DNA from: Rhodoblastus sp963703385
GTDB lineage: Bacteria; Pseudomonadota; Alphaproteobacteria; Rhizobiales; Beijerinckiaceae
DNA length: 64,000 bases
Assembly: GCA_963703385.1 (NCBI GenBank)
Contig: OY969816.1
Coordinates: 744,001-808,000, forward strand
Direction: 5' to 3'
This document shows positions 1 to 9,196 of this stretch, one piece after another (the stretch's first letter is position 1; each line of letters begins with the position of its first letter). The notes under the pieces are model-generated. The model made no database searches. It worked only from the letters and a program-made list of their open reading frames with translations, and was not told the origin of the DNA. Position numbers and translations under genes: made by a program.

Positions 1-91
1 CGCGCCGATCCAGCCGCCGGAGGCGCTGCGGCTTCAAATCGTCCCTCTCGCCGATTGCGGCCGCTACGATCAATTGAGGAGTTCAGGCTGA
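1..91 (+). CDS. istA: IS21-family transposase IstA, C-terminal end (partial)
   Basis: Only the last 29 codons are inside the window, read in the frame starting at base 2 and ending at a TGA at 89-91. The stop overlaps the ATG of the next gene (TGATG), the usual translational coupling of istA and istB in IS21 elements. The residues themselves are too few to identify the family; the call rests on the position directly upstream of a clear IstB and on the IS21-type end at 966. Confidence 0.6.
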   Translation, partial: APIQPPEALRLQIVPLADCGRYDQLRSSG

Positions 92-819
92 TGGAACGTA
101 CGCAAATCTTCGATCTCATGAGCGAACTCAAGCTCTTCGGCATGAAGGCCGCCTATGACGAGATCATGGCCAGCGGCATCAAGCGCCAGCACGAGCCGCC
201 GAAGATCGTTGGCGATCTCCTGGCCGCCGAAATCGCCGAAAAACACGCGCGTTCGATCAAATATCAGCTCACCATCGCCAAACTGCCGCTCGTCAAGGAC
301 ATCGACGACTTCATCTTCGAAGGAACGCCGATCAATGAAAGGCTGGCGCGCGATCTCGCCGGCGGCGGCTTCATCGATTTGCAGCGCAACGTCGTTCTCA
401 TCGGCGGGACCGGCACTGGCAAGACGCATCTGGCCATCGCCATCGCTCGCGCTTGCGTGCGCGCCGGCAAGCGCGGCCGCTTCTACAACACCGTCGATCT
501 GGTCAATAAGCTCGAAGCCGAGACCCGCGCCGGAAGGCCGGGACGGCTCGCCGATTATCTGACCCGCCTCGACTTCATCATCCTCGACGAACTCGGCTAT
601 TTGCCCTTCGCGCAAGCCGGCGGACAATTGTTGTTCCACCTGATCAGCCGGCTCTACGAGCGCACCTCGATCATCGTCACGACCAATCTCGCCTTCGGCG
701 AATGGCCGAGCGTCTTCGGCGACGCCAAAATGACGACGGCCTTGCTCGACCGCCTGACCCATCACTGCGACATTGTCGAAACCGGCAACGAGAGCTGGCG
801 CCTCAAGCACCGCGCCTGA
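91..819 (+). CDS. istB: IS21-family helper ATPase IstB
   Basis: IstB is the AAA+-type ATPase that assists the IS21 transposase IstA in target selection and strand transfer. The 242-residue protein has a Walker A loop (GGTGTGKT, residues 105-112) and a Walker B segment ending in DE (residues 166-167), followed by a sensor-like TTN motif. The length is typical of the family. The ATG at 91 is chosen because it overlaps the istA stop; an upstream in-frame ATG at 55 would lie inside istA. No frameshift is seen, so this helper gene looks intact. High confidence in family, function inferred from homology. Confidence 0.93.
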   Translation: MERTQIFDLMSELKLFGMKAAYDEIMASGIKRQHEPPKIVGDLLAAEIAEKHARSIKYQLTIAKLPLVKDIDDFIFEGTPINERLARDLAGGGFIDLQRNVVLIGGTGTGKTHLAIAIARACVRAGKRGRFYNTVDLVNKLEAETRAGRPGRLADYLTRLDFIILDELGYLPFAQAGGQLLFHLISRLYERTSIIVTTNLAFGEWPSVFGDAKMTTALLDRLTHHCDIVETGNESWRLKHRA

Positions 820-915
820 CCCAAATACAAGCCTCACGCCGCCGCGCGCGCCGCGGCTGCGCAACCCCGACCAACTCCGCCGCGGCGCGCGCTGTCGCCC
901 TGGCGCTTCATCAAG

Positions 916-966
916 GGGGTCAATTTTGAACGCCGATCAGGGGTCAAAATTGGGAGCCGATTGACA
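916..966. repeat. IS21 right-end terminal repeats
   Basis: Two consecutive related motifs begin with GGGGTCAA: one at 916-939 ending in GCCGATCA, the other at 940-966 ending in GCCGATTGACA. Such multiple short repeats at the ends are transposase-binding sites in IS21 elements. Confidence 0.7.
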
Positions 967-1110
967 ATCGGGTGCGGTGACGAGCCTTGCGCTTCTGCAT
1001 TCGCGACCTCAGGCAGGAAGCGAGAGGCGCGCAAATTGCCCAGAAAAGGAACACGGTCGGATCGCTGTGCGTTGTGCAATAGGGGAGTTGAAAGTGTCCG
1101 GGAGGACAAA

Positions 1111-1392
1111 ATGCCAATTCGCATGTCAAACCGCATGATTATCGCCATCGTGATTTACATGATGGTTCAGGGCGTCGTTTTCGGCATCGGCGCGGTTCTG
1201 GTTTTGGCGACGCCGCTCGCGAACATCGCGATGACGTTGATGCCTTTCGTGGTCGCCGCGACATTGGTTATGTCGGCGCCAATCGCGTGGTGGCTGGCGC
1301 CTTTGGCGCGCGCCGCCCATGAGCGCAAACTGAACGCCCAGGAGCCGGGGCGTGGGAGGGATCAGCCTGGTCACGGTTATCACGCGACTTGA
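1111..1392 (+). CDS. Small two-helix membrane protein, unknown function
   Basis: A 93-residue protein starting at ATG 1111, which has a GGAGG ribosome site at 1101-1105. Two hydrophobic stretches (about residues 8-32 and 36-60) predict two transmembrane helices, with a polar, Arg/Gly-rich tail. I do not recognise a family. It lies alone just outside the IS21 end and has no operon partner. The longer reading frame upstream is rejected because its residues are unlike a protein N-terminus and the internal ribosome site is strong. Confidence 0.55.
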   Translation: MPIRMSNRMIIAIVIYMMVQGVVFGIGAVLVLATPLANIAMTLMPFVVAATLVMSAPIAWWLAPLARAAHERKLNAQEPGRGRDQPGHGYHAT

Positions 1393-1559
1393 TCCCGCGG
1401 CCAGCTCTAGCTGGACAATTTTCGCGAGTGGCCGCGTAGGGTCAAAACTCTCGCTTCACCCGGAGCCTACCACTGTCCGCTGGCAACAAGATAGCTGCCG
1501 AAACTCTTGGCCGTGATTGAGCCGCGGCGTCGCCCTCTGACGCCGCCGCGGCCCATTTG
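1393..1559. terminator. Hairpin downstream of integrase copy 1
   Basis: An inverted repeat at 1521-1531 and 1539-1552 (GCCGCGGCGTC with GACGCC and GCGGC) lies immediately after the minus-strand integrase stop. It has no T-run, so it may be a Rho-independent-like stem or simply a protective hairpin. The rest of the interval shows no gene. Confidence 0.4.
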
Positions 1560-2192
1560 TCAAAGATCAACCTGCTCGGAAATGCTGAGCGCGTCCTCCA
1601 CCTCGATTCCGAGATAGCGTACAGTGCTTTCCAGCTTCGAATGTCCCAGCAGAAGCTGAACCGCCCTCAAGTTTCCAGTCTTTTTGTAAATTTGGGCGGC
1701 CTTGGTCCGGCGCATCGAATGCGTGCCGTAAGCGGTGTCGTCCAAGCCCGCGCCGCGAACCCAGCCATGGACGATGCGCGCGTATTGGCGCGTCGACATG
1801 TGGGGTTGCTCATGAACGCGGCTTGGAAAGAGAAACCGCCCTTCGCCGATTTTGAGAATGGCCAGCCAATCCTCGATCGACGCACGGGTCTGCTCCGTGA
1901 GTTCGAATTGGACCGCCCTGCCCGTCTTCTTTTGGATGATCGTCGCGCGGTCCCGCAATCTGCCGCCTACGCAAATATCGTCAACTTTCAAGCAGGTGAG
2001 ATCGCAGCCCCGCAGCTTGCTGTCGATCGCCAGATTGAACATCGCGAGGTCGCGTTTGCGCGCTTCGACCTGAAGGCGCGCCCGGATGTTCCAGACTTCT
2101 TTGGGCTTGAGCGGGCGTTTCTGACCGACGAGTCGTCCCTTGTTCCAGGGCGCACGTCGCCGGTTCTGTTGTTGGGTTGAGGACTCGGACAT
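1560..2192 (-). CDS. Small tyrosine recombinase/integrase, copy 1
   Basis: A 210-residue site-specific recombinase. The C-terminal catalytic fold is visible: an Arg in KLRGCDLT, the HxxR box in THSMRRTKA, then LLGHSKLESTVRYLGI with the second His and the nucleophilic Tyr. The N-terminal core-binding domain is short. The start at 2192 is preceded by an AGGGAGG ribosome site and matches the length of a second copy at 8184-8816, which is about 90 percent identical by eye. Such short integrases occur in many copies in Hyphomicrobiales. Substrate sites are unknown. Confidence 0.88.
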   Translation of the reverse strand: MSESSTQQQNRRRAPWNKGRLVGQKRPLKPKEVWNIRARLQVEARKRDLAMFNLAIDSKLRGCDLTCLKVDDICVGGRLRDRATIIQKKTGRAVQFELTEQTRASIEDWLAILKIGEGRFLFPSRVHEQPHMSTRQYARIVHGWVRGAGLDDTAYGTHSMRRTKAAQIYKKTGNLRAVQLLLGHSKLESTVRYLGIEVEDALSISEQVDL

Positions 2193-2507
2193 GGAAGTAA
2201 CCTCCCTATCCAGCCGCACCCTCCCTGGCTCCCCGCGCCAAGCGGGGCTATGAAATAGAACGTCTAAGCAGCGCTGAGGCTCCGGCCGCCGGAAACCAGC
2301 CGCTGGCAACCGGCATCCTCCGGCGGCTCGGCGCCATTTGCAGACTTCAGCGGTGGCCAAAAGAATCCAAGTCTTTTGCCAGAAAGCAGTCGCTGAAATG
2401 GGTCGCGCCCTCGCGGCGCCCTGCCTCGGTTTTTGGGGAAGCAGGCATCCAGGAATCCAGGGGCTATTCGCCCTGCGCCGCATTGAAAATCATCGCGGGC
2501 AGACGCC
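2193..2507. other. Intergenic stretch between integrase and yaiI
   Basis: About 315 bases without a recognisable gene. The first 30 bases upstream of the integrase start resemble those of the second integrase copy. An imperfect hairpin (CCAAAAGA paired with TCTTTTG) lies near 2355-2380. Confidence 0.4.
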
Positions 2508-2975
2508 TCAAGTCTCTGGCGTCATCCTCTTGCGCGCCTGCTGAACGCAGCGCTCCAAGACCGACAGGAAGACCGAGCGGTCGCGCGGCGAAAATCCCTT
2601 CGGTCCGCCAGTGATCGCGCCGCCGGAGCGCAAATCCTCCATCAGATTGCGCATCGCCAGCGCCATGCCAATCGACGCATCGTCGAAAATCTTGCCATTG
2701 GGCGCCAGCACGAAGGCCCCCGCCTTGACGCAGCGCGCGGCGAGCGGAATATCGGCGGTGACGACGATCTTGCCCACGTCGGCGCGCTCGGCGATCCAGT
2801 CATCCGCCACATCCGGCCCTTGCGGCACAAGCACGCGCTCGATCATCGGATGGCGCGGCGCCTGCAACAGGCGATTGGCGACCAGAAAAACTTTCAGCCC
2901 GTGCCGCGCGGCGACCTTGTAGCATTCGTCCTTCACCGGACAGGCGTCGGCGTCGATCAGGATTACCGGGTCCAT
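2508..2975 (-). CDS. yaiI: YaiI/YqxD family protein (DUF188)
   Basis: A 155-residue protein of the YaiI/YqxD family, related to PIN-like/NYN nuclease folds but without an assigned reaction. Recognisable family features are the N-terminal ILIDADACPVK segment, VTADIPLAARC near the middle and the C-terminal SPRDRSVFLSVLER helix. The start at 2975 (MDPVIL) is preferred over a longer frame because the conserved domain begins there. It stands alone between an integrase and a divergently oriented YyaL-type gene. Confidence 0.88.
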   Translation of the reverse strand: MDPVILIDADACPVKDECYKVAARHGLKVFLVANRLLQAPRHPMIERVLVPQGPDVADDWIAERADVGKIVVTADIPLAARCVKAGAFVLAPNGKIFDDASIGMALAMRNLMEDLRSGGAITGGPKGFSPRDRSVFLSVLERCVQQARKRMTPET

Positions 2976-3191
2976 GCGCCCACCAACAGGACACCAGGCG
3001 CCATCGGCCAACGGTTTCGACCGGGTGTTATTTTGCGCATGTGCAGACCTTAGCGGCTAAATCATGCGCTGTCCTGATGCTAATTCCGACGACATCGATC
3101 GTGTGTTCCTCGCAGAAATCAACAGAACGGCCCAATTTCATCTCCTGGCTCGTAACCTGCTAGAGTCGCCTCCGCACCGGAGGAGCGCTCC

Positions 3192-5219
3192 ATGACTGTA
3201 GAGAGTAACAGGCTTGGTGAAGAGACCAGCCCCTATTTGCTGCAGCACCAGCACAACCCTGTGCACTGGCAGGCTTGGTCCGCGGAAACGCTCGCTCTCG
3301 CCAAGCAGACCGAACGACCTGTGCTGCTCTCGGTGGGCTACTCCGCGTGTCATTGGTGCCATGTCATGGCGCATGAATCTTTCGAGAACGCCGAAATCGC
3401 GGCATTGATGAACAAGTATTTCGTCAACGTGAAGGTGGACCGCGAAGAGCGACCGGACGTCGACTATTTGTATCAACAAGCCCTGATGATGATGGGTCGG
3501 CGCGGCGGCTGGCCATTGACGATGTTCCTCACGCCGGAAGGCCAGCCCGTCTGGGGCGGCACTTATTTTCCGCCCGTTACGCAAGGCGGAAGACCCGGTT
3601 TCGCCGAAGTGCTGAAAACCATCGCCGAGCTGTGGCGCACGCGCGGCGATTCGATCGAACATAATGTCAAAGAACTCGGCGTGGGGCTGGGGGGCCTGTC
3701 GGAGACTGCTCCCGGGGAACCAATCTCGCCCGAACTCGTCGCGACCATTTGCGAGCAGTTGGAGCAACGACTCGACCGCGTCGACGGCGGCTTGGGCACG
3801 GCGCCGAAATTCCCGCAGGCGACGAGCCTCGACTTTCTCTGGAGGACCTGGAAGCGAACGGGCCGCAGTTCATTGCGACTTGGCGTCGTTTTGACACTCG
3901 ATCATATTTCGCAGGGCGGCGTCTACGACCATTTGGGCGGCGGGTTTGCGCGCTACTCGACCGACGATCGATGGCTCGTGCCGCATTTTGAAAAAATGCT
4001 CTACGACAACGCACAGCTGATCGAGCTGCTGACCGAGGTCTGGCAAGACGAGCGCCGCGAACTCTATCGCTTGCGCGTGACTGAGACGATCCAGTGGATC
4101 GCGCGCGAGATGCGCGCGCCAGGCGGCGGATTCGCCAGCAGTCTCGACGCCGACAGCGATGGCGAGGAAGGCAGGTTCTACATTTGGAGCGAAGCCGAAA
4201 TCAACGAAGCGCTGGGCGCGCGCGCGCCGTTTTTCAAGCGCGTATATGGCGTCAGCCGCGAGGGCAATTGGGAACATGGCAAGTCCATCCTCAATCGCCT
4301 GGCGTCGATCGAGTTGGCGGACGAAGACGCCGAGGCGGCGTTGGCGCGAGACCGCGCCGTCCTGTTCTCGGTGCGCGAAGGCCGCTCCAGACCGGGGTGC
4401 GACGACAAGGTCCTGGCGGATTGGAATGGATTGATGATCGCCGCCATCGCAAGGGCGGCTTGCGTGTTTGAACGGGCGGACTGGCTCGATGTCGCGATCG
4501 AGGCCTTCGATTTCGTGAAGGGCGTGATGACGACAGTTGAAGGTCGTCTGCTTCATTCCTGGCGCGGGGGGCGCGCGCGTCACACGGCCGTCCTCGACGA
4601 CTACGCCGCGATGTGCAGGGCGGCCCTGGCGCTCCATGAAGCAACCGGCGCGCCGTCCTATCTCGAATGCGCCCGGGTCTGGGTCGAGCATGTCGAGCTT
4701 CATTATAACGATCAAAATGGCGGCTATTTTTTTACCGCCGACGACGCCGATACGCTGATCGCGCGCGTGAAAATCGCCGAGGATTCGGCCGTCCCCTCCG
4801 GCAATGGCATGATGTTGCAGTTGCTGGCGCAGCTCTATCATTTGACCGGCGAGAGCTTCTACCGGGAACGCGCCGAGGGAATCGTAAACGCCTTCTCCGG
4901 GGCGATCCGCCAACGCATTCTTGGCTTTTCGTCATTGTTGAACGGAATGGAGATGCTGCGAGACGCCTTGCAGATCGTCGTGATTGGCCAGTTGGACAGC
5001 GCCGATACGGCGTCGCTGAAGCGCGTGATTTACGGCATGAGCCGGCCTGGCCGCGTTTTCAGCGTCATCGCCCCCGGGACCGCGCTTCCTCGCACGCATC
5101 CAGCTTTCGACAAAACCGCGCTCGACGGTCGCGCCACGGCTTATGTCTGCCGGGGAATGGTCTGTTCGCTGCCAATCGTCGAGCCGGACGCGCTCGCGGC
5201 GGCTCTGCGCGACGCGTGA
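3192..5219 (+). CDS. Thioredoxin domain-containing protein, YyaL/SSP411 family
   Basis: A 675-residue protein of the DUF255/SSP411 family: an N-terminal thioredoxin-like domain (about residues 1-165) followed by an alpha/alpha-barrel like N-acylglucosamine 2-epimerase or cellobiose epimerase. The family hallmarks are NRLGEETSPYLLQH at the N-terminus, the CHWCHVM motif with two cysteines, and VDREERPDVD. No signal peptide is seen, so it is cytoplasmic. The biochemical role is not established; redox or sugar-related activities have been suggested. The ATG follows a GGAGGAGCG ribosome site. Confidence 0.9.
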   Translation: MTVESNRLGEETSPYLLQHQHNPVHWQAWSAETLALAKQTERPVLLSVGYSACHWCHVMAHESFENAEIAALMNKYFVNVKVDREERPDVDYLYQQALMMMGRRGGWPLTMFLTPEGQPVWGGTYFPPVTQGGRPGFAEVLKTIAELWRTRGDSIEHNVKELGVGLGGLSETAPGEPISPELVATICEQLEQRLDRVDGGLGTAPKFPQATSLDFLWRTWKRTGRSSLRLGVVLTLDHISQGGVYDHLGGGFARYSTDDRWLVPHFEKMLYDNAQLIELLTEVWQDERRELYRLRVTETIQWIAREMRAPGGGFASSLDADSDGEEGRFYIWSEAEINEALGARAPFFKRVYGVSREGNWEHGKSILNRLASIELADEDAEAALARDRAVLFSVREGRSRPGCDDKVLADWNGLMIAAIARAACVFERADWLDVAIEAFDFVKGVMTTVEGRLLHSWRGGRARHTAVLDDYAAMCRAALALHEATGAPSYLECARVWVEHVELHYNDQNGGYFFTADDADTLIARVKIAEDSAVPSGNGMMLQLLAQLYHLTGESFYRERAEGIVNAFSGAIRQRILGFSSLLNGMEMLRDALQIVVIGQLDSADTASLKRVIYGMSRPGRVFSVIAPGTALPRTHPAFDKTALDGRATAYVCRGMVCSLPIVEPDALAAALRDA

Positions 5220-5243
5220 CGCAGTTCCAGCGTCCGGCCTCGC

Positions 5244-5876
5244 CTATCCACGCCGCCAGACGCTTGCCAGCCAAGGCTGCGCGCCCGGTGGCGCTCCCTT
5301 CGGCCGGTAATAATGCTCGAGTTCGACGAAGCCCGCCGCCAATCCGAAAGCTTGCCAGCTTTCGGGAGCATGAAATACGCCGTAGCGCCCGTCGCTCCAA
5401 CCTTCCTGGTTGGCTCCGTGCGGGATTGAGCTGAAAAGCACGCCCTCGGGTTTCAGAGCATCGTGGAGCTCGCGCAGGACGCGCGGCAATTCGCGGCTCG
5501 GCACATGAAACAACGACGCATTGGCGAAGATTCCGTCGAAATGGCGTTGAGGCAAATCAAGTGCAAGAAAATCCTGCCGCCACACTTCGCAACCGCTATG
5601 GATACGCGCCATTTCGGCGAAGCGCGGCGCCCCGTCGAGGCCGATCGCGACATGCCCCAGTTCGGCGAAAACCTTCAAATCACGGCCGGGCCCGCAACCG
5701 AAATCGAGCAGCGTAAAAGGCGGCGCGCCGCGAATGTATTTGAGCATGGCCGCGATATTTTGCGTGACATCGTGCCCGCGCGTGCCCTCCCAAAAGGCGT
5801 CGGCGCGCTGATTGTAATGGCGCAGCGTGACGGCGGCGACCGTTTCCAAATCGTCCGAGCCCGGACCCATTCTCAT
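5244..5876 (-). CDS. Class I SAM-dependent methyltransferase
   Basis: A 210-residue Rossmann-fold methyltransferase. Motif I is LLDFGCGPGRDL, followed by an acidic residue in IGLDGAPRF (motif II) and FDGIFANASLFHV (motif IV). The substrate cannot be read from sequence; the protein resembles generic small-molecule methyltransferases of the UbiE/Tam type. It is convergent with the YyaL-type gene and shares its direction with the NDUFA9-like gene upstream, 32 bases away, so the two may be cotranscribed. Confidence 0.85.
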   Translation of the reverse strand: MRMGPGSDDLETVAAVTLRHYNQRADAFWEGTRGHDVTQNIAAMLKYIRGAPPFTLLDFGCGPGRDLKVFAELGHVAIGLDGAPRFAEMARIHSGCEVWRQDFLALDLPQRHFDGIFANASLFHVPSRELPRVLRELHDALKPEGVLFSSIPHGANQEGWSDGRYGVFHAPESWQAFGLAAGFVELEHYYRPKGAPPGAQPWLASVWRRG

Positions 5877-5908
5877 GCCTCCGAACGATCAGCTTAACCG
5901 AGGAGCCT

Positions 5909-6835
5909 CTAACATTCGGAATTCGACAGCATCTTCTGGAGTATTGCTTCGACCGAGTGCGGCGAAATCCCAAGTTCAACAAACCCTGGCATCTCCGGCG
6001 ACGACACGGCGTCGATTTGCATTAGTTCCACTTGATTGCGCGTGAGGAGCGGGGTTGGGAACATTTCGGCGGCCCATGCAAGTGCATTCCAAACGGCAAA
6101 CGGGATTGGAATCAGTCGTGGCGCAAGTCCAGCTTGGTGCGCAACGGCCCGAAGAAACTCCTCGTAAGAGTAGACGCGCGGGCCGCCGAACTCGAAGTTC
6201 ATTGAAGGCGTTTCCGCTCGCTGCATGGTCCGGCCAACCGCCTCGGCAACATCCTCCACATAGGCCGGCTGCAATTTGGTCAGGCCGCGGCCGAACATCG
6301 GATAGATCGGAAGCTGGCGGAGAAGCCTGAGGATGGAAGTGAGAAACGCGTCGTCCGGTCCGAACATCACTGATGGGCGGACGAAAAGTGCATTGCCGAA
6401 GGCGGCCCGGACCGCCAGTTCGCCTTCGCCGCGCTTTCGGATGTACCGTGATTGTGAAGCGGCATCGGCGCCGATTCCTGAAATGTGAATAAGCCGATCG
6501 ACACCGGCACGGAGTGCTTGAGCCGCCACCCGTCGGGCGGCATCGACGTGAACGGAATGAAAAGTCTCCTGTCCATGTTCGACGTAAAGGCTAACCGCAT
6601 TTACAACGCCGTAGGCGCCGGCAAGCGCATCTGCGACTGACCGTTCGTCGTGAATGTTGGCCCCTATGGATTGAAGCTGCGGATCATCAGGACCAAACAG
6701 TTTGTGCCCCCGATCCGGATGCCTTGACGCGGCCCGAACAGGAATTCCGTGAGAGCGCAGATGCCGAACGATGCGGCGGCCGAGGAAACCGGTTCCGCCG
6801 AACACGGTGACGGTCTGATCGTTCGTTGCCGCCAT
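5909..6835 (-). CDS. NAD(P)-binding reductase, NDUFA9/NmrA-like
   Basis: A 308-residue atypical short-chain dehydrogenase. The N-terminus has the dinucleotide-binding VTVFGGTGFLGRRIV motif, then ISGIGADAASQSRYIRKRG where the usual SDR Tyr-Lys pair is partly retained (Y, K), and a PSVMFGPDD segment typical of the complex I NDUFA9-like family. It lacks membrane segments. The start at 6835 is chosen because the domain begins directly after it. The role could be quinone or lipid metabolism, but this is inference. Confidence 0.8.
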   Translation of the reverse strand: MAATNDQTVTVFGGTGFLGRRIVRHLRSHGIPVRAASRHPDRGHKLFGPDDPQLQSIGANIHDERSVADALAGAYGVVNAVSLYVEHGQETFHSVHVDAARRVAAQALRAGVDRLIHISGIGADAASQSRYIRKRGEGELAVRAAFGNALFVRPSVMFGPDDAFLTSILRLLRQLPIYPMFGRGLTKLQPAYVEDVAEAVGRTMQRAETPSMNFEFGGPRVYSYEEFLRAVAHQAGLAPRLIPIPFAVWNALAWAAEMFPTPLLTRNQVELMQIDAVSSPEMPGFVELGISPHSVEAILQKMLSNSEC

Positions 6836-7606
6836 GATTCGAATTCGCCAATTCAAGTGGAATCGAACGGCCCTCTGGACGCCCTGGGCCGCCCGCCGTT
6901 AGCTATTGTTTCTTTGCTGCCGCGACCGAAAGCACGGCTGCCGCACCTTCCGGGTTGATGTTGAAGGCCAAAAATATCGATGGCTCGTTGCCTGGGGTTC
7001 GCGGATAGTCGGAGCACCATACGCTCTCACAGCGCCTCTTGAAATAGCGGGCCGCTTCGGGCTGCTATTGGATGGAAACAGGGAGCAGAGGCGATGCGCA
7101 GGCTCGGCGCCAGATTGACAAGGCCGCAGTTTCATTGTGCTGCGTAAACGGCCGCTATCCGCTGAACAAACGGGTTCGTTCTGCAAACGCGGAACTTCCG
7201 CTCATGGCAGACTGCGTTGAAAAACTCGGCCGTTGATCGGGCGCCGGCGCCATGGTTCACTTCTTCTGCTGATTTGGCGGGGTATGCGGCGATGATGGAC
7301 GTTCAAGAGGCGGCGATCATAAAGCGTTGTTCAGGCGACTTCGAAAATATTCAGTGCAGGGCCAATGAAAGGCTGCTTTCTTGACGTGAATTGCCGCGGT
7401 GGGCAGCTTCGGCGAACGACCGTTGAGGGTCAGATTGGATCGTACGACTGCGATAACGATTGCCCGTTATCAGGCCTATAGCAGTCCGTCGCTGCCGGAC
7501 CGGGTTGCGCCATTTGAGGCTCTAGCCAAGCCCGGTTCCGCCGCATGTCCAGAACCGCCGTTTCATTCAGATCGACGATGTAAGCCAAGGCGGAAAATTG
7601 CGCGAG
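6836..7606. other. Gene-poor stretch with a possible decayed minus-strand fragment
   Basis: No convincing gene in about 770 bases. On the minus strand, 6903-7064 is an open frame of 53 codons without a start that reads like a real C-terminus (it contains RYFKRR, SDYPRTPGNEPSIF and ends in AAAKKQ), so it may be the tail of a deleted gene. The rest, 7070-7606, shows nothing recognisable. Confidence 0.3.
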
Positions 7607-8051
7607 TCAGCGATACCGCCGCTTTTCGGACTTGGATTCCGCCTTGCGCCCTTTGCGCGCCGCATAGCGGGCATCGCGTTCGGCTCTCTTTTCGATTTCA
7701 AGCAGGGCTTTGGCCTGAATCGCTGCTTCCGCCTCAAGCTGAAGCCGGGCAGCTTCGACGATGCTGTCCGCCTCTCGCGCCTCTTCGTCGGCTTTCAAAC
7801 GAGCCTGCAGCGCCGCATGTTTTTCGGAATTCTGACGGGCCCGCTCATCAGCCTCGGCGCGCAAACGGGCGTCCCGTTCGGTGGCCCGCGCCTCGCGCGC
7901 CGCGGCGATTTTCCGACGCTGGGCCTCGCGCTCGATAACGACGGGATCGTCGGCGGGGGGCCGCGCCTTGAATTTTTCTAGCAGAGCGTTTTTTGGCCTC
8001 AGCCTGGGATTTCTGTCTGTCCTGAAAGCTCGCGCCTTTGAAAGCCGGCAT
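7607..8051 (-). pseudogene. DUF6481 family protein, frameshifted
   Basis: The N-terminus MPAFKGASFQDRQKSQAEAK, starting at 8051, is typical of DUF6481, a charged, coiled-coil, Ala/Arg/Glu-rich family of unknown function in Alphaproteobacteria. The frame breaks in a run of six T on the plus strand (7989-7994). Dropping one base restores a continuous 147-residue protein passing through LLEKFKARPPADDP and VIEREAQRRKIAAARE and ending in SEKRRYR at 7609. The break is either a natural pseudogene mutation or a homopolymer sequencing error. The remainder of the frame is intact, which favours a recent event or an error. Confidence 0.75.
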
Positions 8052-8151
8052 CCTTATCCTGTTCTGATGGAGATTTGGAATGTAACGTGTATGCGTCACA
8101 GGACGGGGCGTCAAATTTTTCCGCGCCGTGAAAACGGCCCTTGCGGTTGAG

Positions 8152-8175
8152 TTGCGGCGTCTTGCCTCGCCGCAA
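8152..8175. terminator. Hairpin downstream of integrase copy 2
   Basis: TTGCGGCG (8152-8159) pairs with CGCCGCAA (8168-8175), 8 bases beyond the minus-strand integrase stop. The position matches the hairpin after copy 1, although the sequences differ. Confidence 0.45.
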
Positions 8176-8183
8176 CGAATTCG

Positions 8184-8816
8184 TCACAGATCTACCTGCT
8201 CTGAGATGCTGAGCGCGTCGTCCACCTCGATGCCGAGATAGCGGACGGTGCTCTCCAACTTCGTGTGTCCCAACAGAAGCTGAACTGCTCGCAGGTTGCC
8301 GGTCTTTTTATAGATCTCAGCCGCCTTGGTTCGCTGCATCGAATGCGTACCGTAAGCCGCGTCGTCCATGCCCACGCTTCGAACCCAATTATGGACAATT
8401 CGAGCGTATTGGCGCGTCGAAATGTGGGGTTGCTCATGGACCCGACTTGGAAAAAGAAAGCGCCCCTCACGGATTTTCAGAACAGCCAGCCAGTTCTCAA
8501 CGGACGTTCGGGTCTGCTCCGTGATTTCAAATTGAACCGGCCTACCGGTCTTCTTCTGGATGATCGTCGCGCGATCGCGCAGTCTGCCGCTGACGCATAA
8601 GTCGTCGATTTTCAAACTGGTGAGATCGCAGCCGCGCAGTTTGCTATCGATCGCCAAGTTGAACATTGCGAGATCGCGCGTTCGTGCCTCAATTTGAAGG
8701 CGGGCCCGAATATTCCAGACTTCCTTCGGCTTGAGGGGACGCTTCTGACCAACGAGCCGTCCCTTGTTCCAAGGCGAACGCCCATGGTTCTGTTGTGGGG
8801 CGTGGTAATCAGACAT
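8184..8816 (-). CDS. Small tyrosine recombinase/integrase, copy 2
   Basis: A 210-residue paralogue of the enzyme at 1560-2192. It carries the same catalytic residues: Arg in KLRGCDLT, a His-x-x-Arg box in THSMQRTKA, and GHTKLESTVRYLGI with the active-site Tyr. The leader (start at 8816, AGGGAGG ribosome site) is also similar to copy 1. Differences are scattered substitutions, so the copies are not the product of a very recent duplication. Together they bracket about 6 kb of genes, but I found no attachment-site repeat. Confidence 0.88.
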   Translation of the reverse strand: MSDYHAPQQNHGRSPWNKGRLVGQKRPLKPKEVWNIRARLQIEARTRDLAMFNLAIDSKLRGCDLTSLKIDDLCVSGRLRDRATIIQKKTGRPVQFEITEQTRTSVENWLAVLKIREGRFLFPSRVHEQPHISTRQYARIVHNWVRSVGMDDAAYGTHSMQRTKAAEIYKKTGNLRAVQLLLGHTKLESTVRYLGIEVDDALSISEQVDL

Positions 8817-9164
8817 GGAAGCAACCTCCCTATCCGTCCACTCCCTCCCCAGGTCACCGCTTTATGCGGTCCGCGACATGGAACCTCCAAAAAGCGATGA
8901 AGGTCCGCGCCTGGATAACGGTCGTTCGCAAGCCAAAGGCTCTAGGCCGCTCGGCGCCACAAGCAGGCGTTCGGCATTTGCGTCAGGATCTGTTCTTTCG
9001 TCGGCAAGCAGACCTTTGTCTTGATCCGATTATTGGCGCGGACGAGCGCTTTCGAGCCTTGATCTTGGCGTTATGAATTTGACCAGATGAATCCATTGGT
9101 GCGACGACCGGCGTCGGCGCTATGTGCAGCTCATATCTTGAATTTCAGAATTTCCATCCTATAT
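8817..9164. other. Intergenic stretch
   Basis: About 350 bases between the divergent integrase and the ribbon-helix-helix gene. I see no gene in it. Confidence 0.4.
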
Positions 9165-9180
9165 CCATCCATATGGATGG
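9165..9180. promoter_or_regulatory. Perfect 16-bp palindrome, likely operator of the RHH regulator
   Basis: CCATCCATATGGATGG is a perfect inverted repeat ending 16 bases before the chosen start of the ribbon-helix-helix gene. RHH repressors bind such symmetric sites as dimers or tetramers, so autoregulation is likely. Binding is inferred only from position and symmetry. Confidence 0.55.
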
Positions 9181-9196
9181 TCTGAGGATGGTCTCG

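Larger units (their letters stand above)
1..966 (+). mobile_element. IS21-family insertion sequence (right part)
   Basis: The istA tail, istB and a terminal sequence ending at about 966 form the right part of an IS21 element; the left part lies outside the window. The right end carries the two related repeats expected of this family and finishes with TTGACA, so the terminal dinucleotide is CA. Exact end is inferred because the left end cannot be compared. Confidence 0.75.
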
